From Clostridia bacterium (lineage in GTDB: Bacteria > Bacillota > Clostridia > Oscillospirales > Acutalibacteraceae), in NCBI GenBank assembly GCA_017517135.1, contig JAFXAK010000031.1:1-64000 (forward strand): a DNA stretch of 64,000 nucleotides. The letters are read 5' to 3'. Below are positions 24,432-32,042 of this stretch, in pieces. Position numbers and translations under genes: made by a program. Each line of letters begins with the position of its first letter. Position 1 is the stretch's first letter. A model generated the notes under the pieces. The model was given only the letters and a program-made list of their open reading frames with translations, ran no database searches and had not been told where the DNA came from.

Positions 24432-25415
24432 ATGGAATCCAATGTAAACCAATTAACAAATGCATCCAAATCAATTTTTATTGCCGTAGAAAATCACTGG
24501 GATAATCCCGAAGTATCTCTCTCTTTCTGCAGCAATCAAAAGGCCGGCTATTTTCAGGAAAACTTTTCAGTTGAAACAAACGACTTTCAGGACGAGAGAA
24601 AACGACTTGAAAGAATACTTTCAGACGTAAGAGTCATAGTTACAGACAGCGAAGAAACAAAAGATTTTTTAATCAAGCAATTCCGGTTGCCCAATTGTGT
24701 TTTTATACCCATCTATAGCATCGCCCATGAGGTTTTACCTGAATATATTTTTAAGCTTTACGCTCCGAAAACAGTTAAAGATCTCTTCTATTTATTTTTC
24801 TGCGAGTCATCCTTTGAAGCTAACAAAATAAAAGAATGTCGCATACAGATGGAGCACACAACAAATGATCTTTTGTTTTTCAAGTCCTTCTCTGATAGCT
24901 TCCCTATACTTCACAAGAAGTGCGAAATATTAGAACAGCTTGCTGAAGAAATTAAGCATCCGGACAGGTTTGCCACAATTAATCTTTTCAAAGACGATAA
25001 AAATGGCTATGACGAAAAAAGCTTCATCGGAACCAGATTCCTTGACAATCAATACTCATTTGAAGTCAGAAAATATTTTGACGACGATGAATCATACTTC
25101 AAAAAGCTGTCTGAAATATTTTCGGATGTCAGCTACGTAATCACTTACGACGGAAGTGCTGAAAGTGAATACTTGAAAAAACTGTATCGTGATTTTAAGA
25201 CCGAAGCTACATTTGAAATCATAGATATAAAAAATATTTCAGATATGATTTTCAGACAAGCACCACAATGTATTGATCTTCTCTTCCAAAGATTTTTATT
25301 AGGCTATGATTACGACTTTGACTTTCGCTATGTTGACCAAAGCACAGATCTGCTTACTTTGCTTTTACATATGATTGAAGAATACAAAGAAGCTACAAAA
25401 GACATTACCGAATAA
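24432..25415 (+). CDS. Paralog 2, possible degenerate exonuclease-fold protein
   Basis: A 327-aa protein. No database family is recognised. It seems to be built from two similar halves (about 10-150 and 175-320). Each runs: a beta strand with an acidic residue, a segment with scattered Phe, then 'ILSDVRVIVTDSEETKDFL' or 'IFSDVSYVITYDGSAESEYL', then a strand of the 'FEIIDIKNISDMI' kind and a helical region. This order resembles the DEDDh exonuclease/RNase-H-like fold ('lVgHNi.fDl.fL', then 'DTl.la'), with the catalytic acids mostly lost. That is a pattern-level inference and could be wrong. It is probable cargo of element B. Confidence 0.5.
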   Translation: MESNVNQLTNASKSIFIAVENHWDNPEVSLSFCSNQKAGYFQENFSVETNDFQDERKRLERILSDVRVIVTDSEETKDFLIKQFRLPNCVFIPIYSIAHEVLPEYIFKLYAPKTVKDLFYLFFCESSFEANKIKECRIQMEHTTNDLLFFKSFSDSFPILHKKCEILEQLAEEIKHPDRFATINLFKDDKNGYDEKSFIGTRFLDNQYSFEVRKYFDDDESYFKKLSEIFSDVSYVITYDGSAESEYLKKLYRDFKTEATFEIIDIKNISDMIFRQAPQCIDLLFQRFLLGYDYDFDFRYVDQSTDLLTLLLHMIEEYKEATKDITE

Positions 25416-25548
25416 CTATTACATATGCCTGTAACATGCTTGGAGATTGGCTGATGGATCTTGAGTGTGTTTAACTATATAACTTACTCCTTCTCGTGTT
25501 GTCAAAATTACGCATTAAAACATAAAGCTCCTTTAACCATCAGCAAAG

Positions 25549-25580
25549 CAAAAGTGCACCGTTTATCGCGGTGCACTTTT
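25549..25580 (+). terminator. Intrinsic terminator after paralog 2
   Basis: AAAAGTGCACCG (25550-25561) pairs perfectly with CGGTGCACTTTT (25569-25580). The A-run and T-run flanks let it work in both directions. Confidence 0.8.
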
Positions 25581-25597
25581 GTGCTTTATAAAGGAAA

Positions 25598-25633
25598 GAA
25601 CCCCTGAAGCAACACAAAAAACTTCAGGGGTTC
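25598..25633. terminator. Second strong hairpin between convergent genes
   Basis: GAACCCCTGAAG (25598-25609) pairs perfectly with CTTCAGGGGTTC (25622-25633). An outer AAGGA/TCCTT pair extends it. It probably ends the minus-strand transcript of paralog 3. A 12-codon frame (MTNKIITKDEVK) with a ribosome binding site at 25657 follows on the plus strand and looks like a remnant. Confidence 0.65.
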
Positions 25634-25760
25634 TCCTTTAAGGAGTAAAAAGGATTATGACCAACAAAATAATAACAAAGGATGAAGTAAAATAAACGTT
25701 AAGGAGAATAGTTTATTTTACCGATTCTATGGTGGAGTGCCTGATAAAGTGCAAATTTTG

Positions 25761-26744
25761 TTATTCATCTGCATCACACTTTTCGCTATCGGCAAGCATC
25801 AATTCAACAAGATCATATAATTTGTTCAGCAATTCTATACCGTAGCATTTATACAGATACTCAAACCCTGTAAAATAATAAACTAACAGCTCAATTTTAC
25901 CAATATCTGCATTCCCGAATAACTCTTTCTGAAGCTTGCAGATATCTATAATACTGAAAAAATATTGTGATCTTCCATATATTTTGTGAAGATATTGAAC
26001 CATTTTTTCAGGTCTGTTAAAACTGTCATAGACAATCAGAACCTCTATGTCACTCAAAAATTCTTTAAGCATTTGTCTTGATTCATCATCATTTGAAGAG
26101 ATCAAAATTCTGTCAAGCGTAGGTGAATTAGGCTTTGATGCTGAAAAATACTCATACCCGTTATGATTGATATAATTAACTACAGCAACTTTTTCCGGTG
26201 GCTTCATTAATGTTTTTATATGACTGATATATGCATTGTCGCTGACATCTCTGATTTGGTAATTATTCCTGAGATTGCCATAAAGTAACAAGCCGTTGAT
26301 TGCTTGTCTGCAGCAGTCACACACCTCAAACATTGTGGAATCATCACAATAGGTTTTCTGTTCATTAAACAACAATGAATATATATCAAAAATACTTGTA
26401 CTATCACCAATTGCGCCGATTTTAGCTTCTGGGATAATTGATTTTGCGAATGAATAAAAGTAAACATATTTTTCATCTTCAAAAGTATAATATTTCTTTA
26501 ACAGATCATATGTACTCTTGCAGTCATAGACAATTTTATCTGCTTTTTTCAATATTCTTGAAACATCCAAAACATTATCATCAAAGTTTTCATATAAGAA
26601 AAACTTTCTTCTGAACAAGAAATCAGGTTCTGTTGAATTAACCATAAGAGCAATTCTTGTGTCAAGATTATCTTTCTTTTCGGTTGCTACGATCACAGTT
26701 GTCTTTACATTCATAAAAGTCTGTATTGCTTTTTCTGCTACCAT
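25761..26744 (-). CDS. Paralog 3 of the ~327-aa family, opposite strand
   Basis: A 327-aa protein. It is the same length as paralog 2 and shares the pattern: 'TVIVATEKKDN', 'ILKKADKIVYDCKSTYDLL', then 'FLSDIEVLIVYDSFNRPEKMVQYLHKIYG', 'FFSIIDICKLQKELF' and a C-terminal helical part with 'YYFTGFEYLYKCYG'. Identity to paralog 2 is low by eye, so this is an old duplication. The gene is convergent with paralog 2. Its leader has a different but strong hairpin (26769-26805). The function is unknown. Confidence 0.5.
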   Translation of the reverse strand: MVAEKAIQTFMNVKTTVIVATEKKDNLDTRIALMVNSTEPDFLFRRKFFLYENFDDNVLDVSRILKKADKIVYDCKSTYDLLKKYYTFEDEKYVYFYSFAKSIIPEAKIGAIGDSTSIFDIYSLLFNEQKTYCDDSTMFEVCDCCRQAINGLLLYGNLRNNYQIRDVSDNAYISHIKTLMKPPEKVAVVNYINHNGYEYFSASKPNSPTLDRILISSNDDESRQMLKEFLSDIEVLIVYDSFNRPEKMVQYLHKIYGRSQYFFSIIDICKLQKELFGNADIGKIELLVYYFTGFEYLYKCYGIELLNKLYDLVELMLADSEKCDADE

Positions 26745-26768
26745 ATTCTTCTTCCTTTATTAAAAATT

Positions 26769-26805
26769 ATCGGTCAAAGAGTAACTCCGTACGTCTTTAA
26801 CCGAT
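26769..26805 (-). promoter_or_regulatory. Hairpin leader of paralog 3
   Basis: On the minus strand ATCGGTTAAAGA pairs with TCTTTGACCGAT (one G-U pair) around a 13-nt loop. It ends 24 bp before the start codon. The position is similar to the nested hairpins of the two plus-strand paralogs, but the sequence is unrelated. Confidence 0.55.
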
Positions 26806-27121
26806 TCAATATAAATATGATAGATGAACAACATAAATAACATGAAAATTTCAGGGTAGTGTTTACTAATAGAGTATAATTTGCATATTTGCAACTATCA
26901 TTTGTTTATATGCCTGTAAATTAAGATATTTTTTAAGTTATGCTTATTGTAAAAAAATCATACTTAAATAGAAGAGCTGACGACCCGGAGTTTGATTTTA
27001 AAACATTGCAAGGGAAAACAGAAGAATACAGCATAGGGAAAGGGAATTATGTATATGGAATGTAGATTGATTTGATAATATTAACATATAATAAGTCAAT
27101 ATATTTTATGAGATAAAAAAT

Positions 27122-27162
27122 CCCCGGAAGAAAAAAGACTTTGCGTCATATTTCTTTCGGGG
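27122..27162 (-). terminator. Terminator-like hairpin, minus strand
   Basis: CCCCGGAAGAAA (27122-27133) pairs with TTTCTTTCGGGG (27151-27162), one G-U pair. Read on the minus strand it is followed by ATTTTTTAT. No minus-strand gene is seen upstream, so it may end a small antisense RNA or isolate the paralog-3 gene. Confidence 0.55.
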
Positions 27163-27291
27163 GTAAATACATTGATTATGTTTTATATCGGCAAAAAAGT
27201 CAAAATGCAACAAAAAAAAGACCAAATTGTCCAACAAAAAGACCAAAAAGTGTAGTTTATTTAAATATTTTGCATTTTTTTGCAATTACTA

Positions 27292-27320
27292 TTTACAAAA
27301 TGACGAAATTAGTGTATAAT
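27292..27320 (+). promoter_or_regulatory. Sigma-A-type promoter of the recombination module
   Basis: -35 TTTACA (27292-27297), a 17-bp spacer and a perfect -10 TATAAT (27315-27320). It is about 280 bp upstream of the 55-aa gene and is the likely start of the transcript through the excisionase and integrase genes. Confidence 0.7.
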
Positions 27321-27599
27321 ACAGGTGTCACTAATCTACTCTGAAAAAGGGTCAATTCTCTTGACGCGAAAATTAATATCAAACTCCATACTTGCGATTG
27401 TTTTTTAAGAATCGCTTATTATTTCTTCGCATATCCTAAAACGCAATAAACACTTCTCCTTGTAACTGAATACTATCATATTTGAATTGATCTGTCAAGA
27501 GGTTTTTGAAAACTTTTTATATATATTTATTGAAGTACAAAAACATGATATGTAGACACCAAAATATACTAAATAAAAAGAAAGGAGGTGCACCTTCAT

Positions 27600-27767
27600 A
27601 TGACAATTACTGTACATCAGGAGAATAATATTCCTGCTTTTGAAGTTATTGCAAACGATAACATCAATCGCTTTTTATTTATACCTAAAGAAGATCTTAC
27701 AGTTGAGCAGAACTTTCGTTTAATGCTCAATCTTGCATCGTCTTTTCAGGATATGTTGGATAAGTGA
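27600..27767 (+). CDS. Small protein (55 aa), first gene of the integrase module
   Basis: A very strong AAAGGAGGTG ribosome binding site lies before ATG 27600. The 55 codons (MTITVHQENNIPAFEVIAND... ending QDMLDK) form an acidic soluble protein with a strand-strand-helix look. I do not recognise it. The ribosome binding site context is nearly the same as that of the small gene at 31273, and both flank the recombination module. It may be a small regulator or an anti-defence type factor. The role is unknown. Confidence 0.6.
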   Translation: MTITVHQENNIPAFEVIANDNINRFLFIPKEDLTVEQNFRLMLNLASSFQDMLDK

Positions 27768-27919
27768 ATCTGTCGTTAATTAATGATAGCAGGATAGTCG
27801 GTGGAGGAAAACCTCCCTCCACCACTACTGATGAAAACAATTTAATTGAAACAATAAAATAATCAGAGATTAATCTCTGAAATCTAAATTAAAACTATAT
27901 AGAAAGGAAATCAAAACAA

Positions 27920-28498
27920 ATGATTTTAAATTTTGAAGATCGTATAAATAATACAATAAATACCGAATCCACAGAAGGGTTTATATGGGAATTAGGAAAA
28001 TTTTATCCTGAACACAAGAATTTAACAGATAGTGTTACTTACAGTGTTGATAGTAATGGTATAATATTGAAATTTCTATATAAGCGTCCTACAGCACTTG
28101 AGATAGCAGAATTTCACGACAGCATACCTCAATTTGCTTTGGTTGAGGCAAAGGGAATACAGTTTTTTATGAGTAAATTCGGAAGGCTACATTGGAGTAG
28201 TTCCGCAAATAACTTTTCACTCAATATGACTGAAAAATTGGAATCGGTATCTAATGTTTTGACTTGTATGATGTTTGATACAAGCACTGGTAAGCTTGTC
28301 GCAATAAGAACGCTTGGATTACATCAAAAATTTGTTGATCGTGTTGTAGACGGAATTAATAAGCTGCTTGATACACCACTATCATATGATGAATTTGCTA
28401 AAAGAGTTAAGGACGTGTATTTACAGTATCCCACCGATAGTAAGTTACTGAAAAACGAACATTGTAGATACAATTTGGGCACAGGCAAAGTCCATTAA
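27920..28498 (+). CDS. Hypothetical protein (192 aa)
   Basis: The ribosome binding site is GAAAGGAAATC. The protein is soluble and of mixed alpha/beta character, with a 'TYSVDSNGIILKFLYKRPTALEIAEFHD' stretch and a C-terminal helical part. It has no cysteine motif or hydrophobic segment typical of membrane proteins. The family is not recognised, but similar proteins of about 190-200 aa often precede the excisionase gene on Firmicute integrative elements. That is an impression, not a match. Confidence 0.55.
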   Translation: MILNFEDRINNTINTESTEGFIWELGKFYPEHKNLTDSVTYSVDSNGIILKFLYKRPTALEIAEFHDSIPQFALVEAKGIQFFMSKFGRLHWSSSANNFSLNMTEKLESVSNVLTCMMFDTSTGKLVAIRTLGLHQKFVDRVVDGINKLLDTPLSYDEFAKRVKDVYLQYPTDSKLLKNEHCRYNLGTGKVH

Positions 28499-28559
28499 GA
28501 AAAAACACAGATTTTAAGGTTTTAATAAAAATCAAAAAAATTAAAGGAGAATTCAAAAA

Positions 28560-28919
28560 ATGTTAAATACATATTTTACAGAAAATGATGAGTTTAAGAA
28601 GCATATTAAAGATTCTTATAAAAAAACTCATTCTACCAAATCAACGATTACACAGAGCTTTGCAATAGACTCACAAAACTCCGTGACACAAAAAGCTAAA
28701 AACAGTAAACCGCAGACCAGAGAATGCGTTGTTCCGATATCTGAAAAACCTTTTGTCACAATCAACGAAATGGCAAAAATTGTTCATATCGGACATAATA
28801 CAATCAGACGTATGGTTCGCGCAAATCCGCAAGCCGAGTTTATTCTTTGGGTTGGCACAAGAGCATATATAAAAAGAGAACTTTTTAACGAAGTTCTTAT
28901 GAAGCAGAATGCCATATGA
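28560..28919 (+). CDS. Excisionase-like HTH protein
   Basis: A 119-aa protein. The first ~55 aa are low-complexity polar. 'FVTINEMAKIVHIGHNTIRRMVRANPQAEF' (about 64-93) is a winged helix-turn-helix of the MerR/excisionase type, followed by 'GTRAYIKRELFNEVL'. This fits the Xis/'DNA-binding protein, excisionase family' pattern. It probably directs excision by the integrase two genes downstream. The stop overlaps the next start (ATGA), and the operon order Xis - zinc-ribbon protein - Int is typical. Confidence 0.75.
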   Translation: MLNTYFTENDEFKKHIKDSYKKTHSTKSTITQSFAIDSQNSVTQKAKNSKPQTRECVVPISEKPFVTINEMAKIVHIGHNTIRRMVRANPQAEFILWVGTRAYIKRELFNEVLMKQNAI

Positions 28920-29362
28920 AGATAGATTTAACCGGCAAAAAGTTCTTTAAGTTAACTGTTCTTAAAGAAGCAGATATAAACAGAGACAAAAAAAATAATG
29001 TTATCTGGGAATGTGAATGTGATTGTCCTGAAAAAACAATCACATTTGCAACAACCCACGATCTGCAAAGCGGTCATAAGAAATCGTGTGGCTGCTTGAA
29101 ACATCAATCAAATGCTGTTGATCTGACCGGTATGCAATTTGGGTTGCTTACTGTTAAAAAGCGATCCGGCACACTTGAAAAAGATCGCAGAGCATTGTGG
29201 AGATGTAAATGTATATGTGGAAAACTTGTAACGGTCCGAGGGGTTGATTTGCAATCAGGTAACACCAAATCCTGCGGGTGCCTTCATCGCAATTATGCAA
29301 AAATGAAAAAATTTCTTAATAATGAATATTTAACCAGAAAGGATTTATATTATGACAAATAA
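28916..29362 (+). CDS. Duplicated zinc-ribbon/AP2-like DNA-binding protein
   Basis: A 148-aa protein. Two tandem copies of a ~60-aa unit are visible: 'DLTGKKFFKLTVLKEA...WECECDC...DLQSGHKKSCGCL' and 'DLTGMQFGLLTVKKRS...WRCKCICG...DLQSGNTKSCGCL'. Each unit has a Cys-x-Cys-x-Cys plus Cys-Gly-Cys set able to hold zinc. The pattern is common in phage and element proteins related to AP2/HNH-type DNA binding. The stop overlaps the integrase start by 11 bp. It may be a regulator or recombination-directing factor. Confidence 0.7.
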   Translation: MKIDLTGKKFFKLTVLKEADINRDKKNNVIWECECDCPEKTITFATTHDLQSGHKKSCGCLKHQSNAVDLTGMQFGLLTVKKRSGTLEKDRRALWRCKCICGKLVTVRGVDLQSGNTKSCGCLHRNYAKMKKFLNNEYLTRKDLYYDK

Positions 29363-30641
29363 AAAAAGACGTGATAGTAAAAACAGACTTTTACATACAG
29401 GTGAAAGTCAATTAAGTGACGGTAGATATATGTATAGATATTACGATATGTACGGAAACAGAAAGAAGGTTTATTCTTGGCAACTTGTTGCTACTGATCT
29501 GATTCCGGCAGGTGCAAAAGCAACAAAACCTCTTCGTGAATTGATTACTGAAATAAATGCAGATAAAGCAAAAGGGATTGATACATTCACTTCAAAAAAT
29601 ACAACGATCAATGAACAGTGGGATTGTTATCTCAAAGAAAAATATCTTAAAGACTCAACAACAAGCAACTATATATATCTTTGGGATAAATACATTCGCA
29701 ATTCATTGGGGCAGATAAAAATATCTAATCTGACAGCACAGATAGTAATGGATCATTATCTGATGATGTATAACGATTTATATTTATCGGAAGGTACAAT
29801 ATCTGCAATTCATAATCTGATAAGCCCCGTTTTTAACAGATGCATTGATGATGATTTGCTTAGTAAAAATTATGCCACAAGGGCTATGAAAACCATAAAA
29901 AATATTGAAGCAAAAAAGGCAGAAGAACTATTGAAAATAACTGCACAGGGTAATGACACTGAAAGTACTGAAAAAGTAATTTTATCGCCAGAACAAGAAG
30001 CCGCTTTTATTAAGTTTCTTGAAACTGATACACGATGTAAAAAGTGGAAAAATCTTTTTATGGTATTAATTAAAACCGGAGCACGTGTGTCCGAAATTTG
30101 TGGGCTAACAAGTGATGATATAGATTTGATAAATGGTGTTATCAAAATTCGACGAAATGTATTATACTTTAAGATTAATAATAAATGTCGTTTTTTTGTA
30201 AGTACACCAAAAACAAAAGCCGGTGTAAGAGATATTCCCATTTATTGCGAAAAATTAAAAAATGCTCTTGAAGATGAACTTAGTAAATACTCTGATTCCG
30301 GGACAGAAATTGATGAGGTTTCCGGATGGATTTTCAGGAACAGATATAGACAGCGTCCATTAAAAGCAAGTAATTGTAATGACGGATTAAAACGAACCAT
30401 CGCTTGGTATAACGAATCTGTTGAGGAGAAGCTTAAAATTAAAAACTTCTCATGCCATAATTTCAGACATACTTTTATTTCAAGATGCGCCACTTGCGGT
30501 GTGGCAAATCTTGTAACAAAAGCAATTGTTGGTCATGAACCTGATAAAAATGACGTAACTAACAGATATACGCATTTATCGTTAGAGTACATAAAAGAAG
30601 AAATATCTAAATTAGAAAAAATCAAAAGAAAAGAGGTCTAA
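29352..30641 (+). CDS. int: Tyrosine recombinase integrase
   Basis: A 429-aa protein. It has an N-terminal arm-binding region (about 1-85), a SAM-like core-binding domain (about 90-180) and a catalytic domain with Arg in 'GARVSEICGL' (about 238-247), 'HNFRHTF' (about 373-379) and the Tyr in 'NRYTHLS' (about 405-411). This is a full active-site set of the Tn916/phage-integrase type. It lies 1.35 kb from the lysS attachment site, the normal position for the enzyme that catalysed the insertion. Start ATG 29352 with AGAAAGGA. Confidence 0.92.
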   Translation: MTNKKRRDSKNRLLHTGESQLSDGRYMYRYYDMYGNRKKVYSWQLVATDLIPAGAKATKPLRELITEINADKAKGIDTFTSKNTTINEQWDCYLKEKYLKDSTTSNYIYLWDKYIRNSLGQIKISNLTAQIVMDHYLMMYNDLYLSEGTISAIHNLISPVFNRCIDDDLLSKNYATRAMKTIKNIEAKKAEELLKITAQGNDTESTEKVILSPEQEAAFIKFLETDTRCKKWKNLFMVLIKTGARVSEICGLTSDDIDLINGVIKIRRNVLYFKINNKCRFFVSTPKTKAGVRDIPIYCEKLKNALEDELSKYSDSGTEIDEVSGWIFRNRYRQRPLKASNCNDGLKRTIAWYNESVEEKLKIKNFSCHNFRHTFISRCATCGVANLVTKAIVGHEPDKNDVTNRYTHLSLEYIKEEISKLEKIKRKEV

Positions 30642-30644
30642 AAA

Positions 30645-31115
30645 ATGACAAATATAAAAAATAAACAGTATTTAACTACCGCAGAAATAGCAAATAGGCT
30701 TGGTGTTGGCTTAGAAGATGTAAAAATGGTTATTCCGGTTCTGAAAGAAACAGAACAACTTTTAGGAATAGAAAGTCCTGAAGGGCAACTTTCAATTATA
30801 GCGATGATGGAATATGAAGAATTCCTGAAGAATGAAACAAATAGGGCCATAAATAAAGAAAAAATGAAGAATATCATTATGAATAATGATAGGTCATCAG
30901 CCTTTACCTTTTTAGATTTAAGATTACAAGCTATTCTGGATGATTTGACAGCGATCAGTGAAGATGAGTCTGATTATGAGGATATGCCCGCAGCTCTCAG
31001 CGATAGTGAAGAGGCAGATATAAGTAAATACACTATCTCACATTTGACTGGATGTATAGATGAGTTTCTTGATATACTTAATGAGCTTGAGGATCTGATT
31101 AATTATCGCGACTAA
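30645..31115 (+). CDS. Hypothetical protein with N-terminal HTH-like segment
   Basis: A 156-aa protein. 'YLTTAEIANRLGVGLEDVKMVI' (about 9-30) resembles a MerR/excisionase-type helix-turn-helix. The rest is acidic and helical, ending in a Leu/Asp/Glu-rich helix. It starts 3 bp after the integrase stop, with AGAGGTC upstream, so it is in the same operon. It may be a second directionality factor or repressor. No family is identified. Confidence 0.55.
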   Translation: MTNIKNKQYLTTAEIANRLGVGLEDVKMVIPVLKETEQLLGIESPEGQLSIIAMMEYEEFLKNETNRAINKEKMKNIIMNNDRSSAFTFLDLRLQAILDDLTAISEDESDYEDMPAALSDSEEADISKYTISHLTGCIDEFLDILNELEDLINYRD

Positions 31116-31272
31116 ATTTTAAATTAAATCTTCTTGAATTACCGTGATATAATTATGCCAAAAAGAACAGATAAGCTACACAAGCACCAAAATACTAAAA
31201 ATATATTTGTTGTTATATTTTGTTTGTATATATGTATAGTAACAGAACCTAAAAGCGAAAGGAGGTGATTAA

Positions 31273-31533
31273 ATGAAAGTATCTCAAAAACAGATTACAG
31301 TTTATGAATTTGATGATGGTTTCTTTGTAGAGGTTAGCAAAGATGAGGATGCGACATATTTTTATCTTGGACATACACAATATGGTGTTAAGTCTCTTAT
31401 GTTTGGTGTTCCGGATCTTAATTTGATGAGTGCAGAACAGCTTATTGAAGCAAATATTGAAGATTATATTGAACTATACAAAGAAGAATATTTTGATTAT
31501 AACGATTTATATGATGATATAGATGAAAGATAA
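31273..31533 (+). CDS. Small acidic protein (86 aa)
   Basis: An AAAGGAGGTGATT ribosome binding site lies before the ATG. The protein is strongly acidic, and its last 30 aa are mainly Asp, Glu and Tyr. The first half has beta-prone stretches (QITVYEFDDGFFVEVS, TYFYLGHTQYGV). Such negatively charged small proteins can be DNA mimics or anti-restriction factors, but there is no motif to support this. It is the last gene of element B before the lysS attachment site. Confidence 0.5.
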   Translation: MKVSQKQITVYEFDDGFFVEVSKDEDATYFYLGHTQYGVKSLMFGVPDLNLMSAEQLIEANIEDYIELYKEEYFDYNDLYDDIDER

Positions 31534-31687
31534 AACAATCAAAAAACTGTCTGTAGTTCTTAATTACAATCAATGTTTTGACAAAATCAAGTTAACAGCG
31601 TAGGACATATATCATAATTAAAGAGAAGGAGTATTTTACCACTTGCTCCTTCGCACCAATTGTGTTATGGGTTCTCGTTCGCGACAG

Positions 31688-31713
31688 AGGTCTCCCCTGA
31701 AAAGGGGAGGCCT
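31688..31713 (+). terminator. Intrinsic terminator
   Basis: AGGTCTCCCC (31688-31697) pairs with GGGGAGGCCT (31704-31713), one G-U pair. A T-rich stretch (TTGTTGCTTTT) follows. It probably ends transcripts of the small acidic gene and the integrase operon. Confidence 0.7.
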
Positions 31714-31889
31714 TTGTTGCTTTTATAAACAATAATTAATTTTAAGGCAAAAAAAGTGGTTATTGCAAAAAGTGCAACAACCACTGATTATATAAAATGT
31801 ATCAGTTATCAGAGTATATGACAGATGTATGGCAAATGAACTGAAATCAATTTAGCCTTTAATTTCATATTTGTTAACAGAGAAATTTA

Positions 31890-31921
31890 AACGGACTATG
31901 AAAGAAACATCATAGTCCGTT
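31890..31921. terminator. Bidirectional hairpin, probable replacement lysS terminator
   Basis: AACGGACTATGA (31890-31901) pairs perfectly with TCATAGTCCGTT (31910-31921). T-rich flanks lie on both sides (AGTATTTTA; on the minus strand TAAATTTCTC). It is 94 bp beyond the lysS stop, inside element B, so it is the first terminator met by lysS transcripts after the insertion. Confidence 0.65.
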
Positions 31922-31990
31922 AGTATTTTATAATTCATTTGGCCCAAAACTGACCCAAAACTGATGTTTTTGGGAATACAAAAAACCGGG

Positions 31991-32042
31991 AACCCTTGAT
32001 ATATAAGGGATTTATCAGTCAATGGACTTCATTGTGGGGAAC
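31991..32042 (-). other. Attachment site at the 3' end of lysS (att2)
   Basis: 52 bp that include the last 8 sense codons and stop of lysS (stop at 32015-32017) plus 24 bp beyond. They match 19619-19670 at 48 of 52 positions and share a 15-bp core with 326-340. A CCCTTGATATATAAGGG inverted repeat lies in the non-coding part. This is the junction of element B with the chromosome. Confidence 0.9.

Larger units (their letters stand above)
26806..27599. other. 800-bp intergenic region of element B
   Basis: I see no convincing gene here. It contains a minus-strand terminator-like hairpin (27122-27162), a strong plus-strand promoter (27292-27320), and from there a ~270-nt AT-rich leader. The leader includes a short GCGATT/AATCGC hairpin near 27395-27416 and CACCAAAATATACTAAA at 27557-27573. 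A near-identical CACCAAAATACTAAA lies before the small gene at 31273. Confidence 0.5.
31534..31990. other. Right end of element B, no gene
   Basis: This stretch contains a terminator hairpin at 31688-31713, a near-perfect GTGGTT...AACCAC inverted repeat at 31756-31784, a 12-bp-stem hairpin at 31890-31921 and two GGCCCAAAAC-type repeats at 31940-31960. The last match the arm-like repeats at 498-552. Confidence 0.6.

Noticed and set aside
27141..27344. Plus-strand 67-codon frame
   Set aside because: It overlaps the minus-strand terminator-like hairpin and the strong promoter at 27292-27320, and has no ribosome binding site. A promoter inside the frame argues against coding.
31640..31720. tRNA- or tmRNA-like segment (CGCACCA followed by a hairpin)
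   Set aside because: No cloverleaf or T-arm can be formed. The hairpin with its T-rich tail is better explained as an intrinsic terminator.
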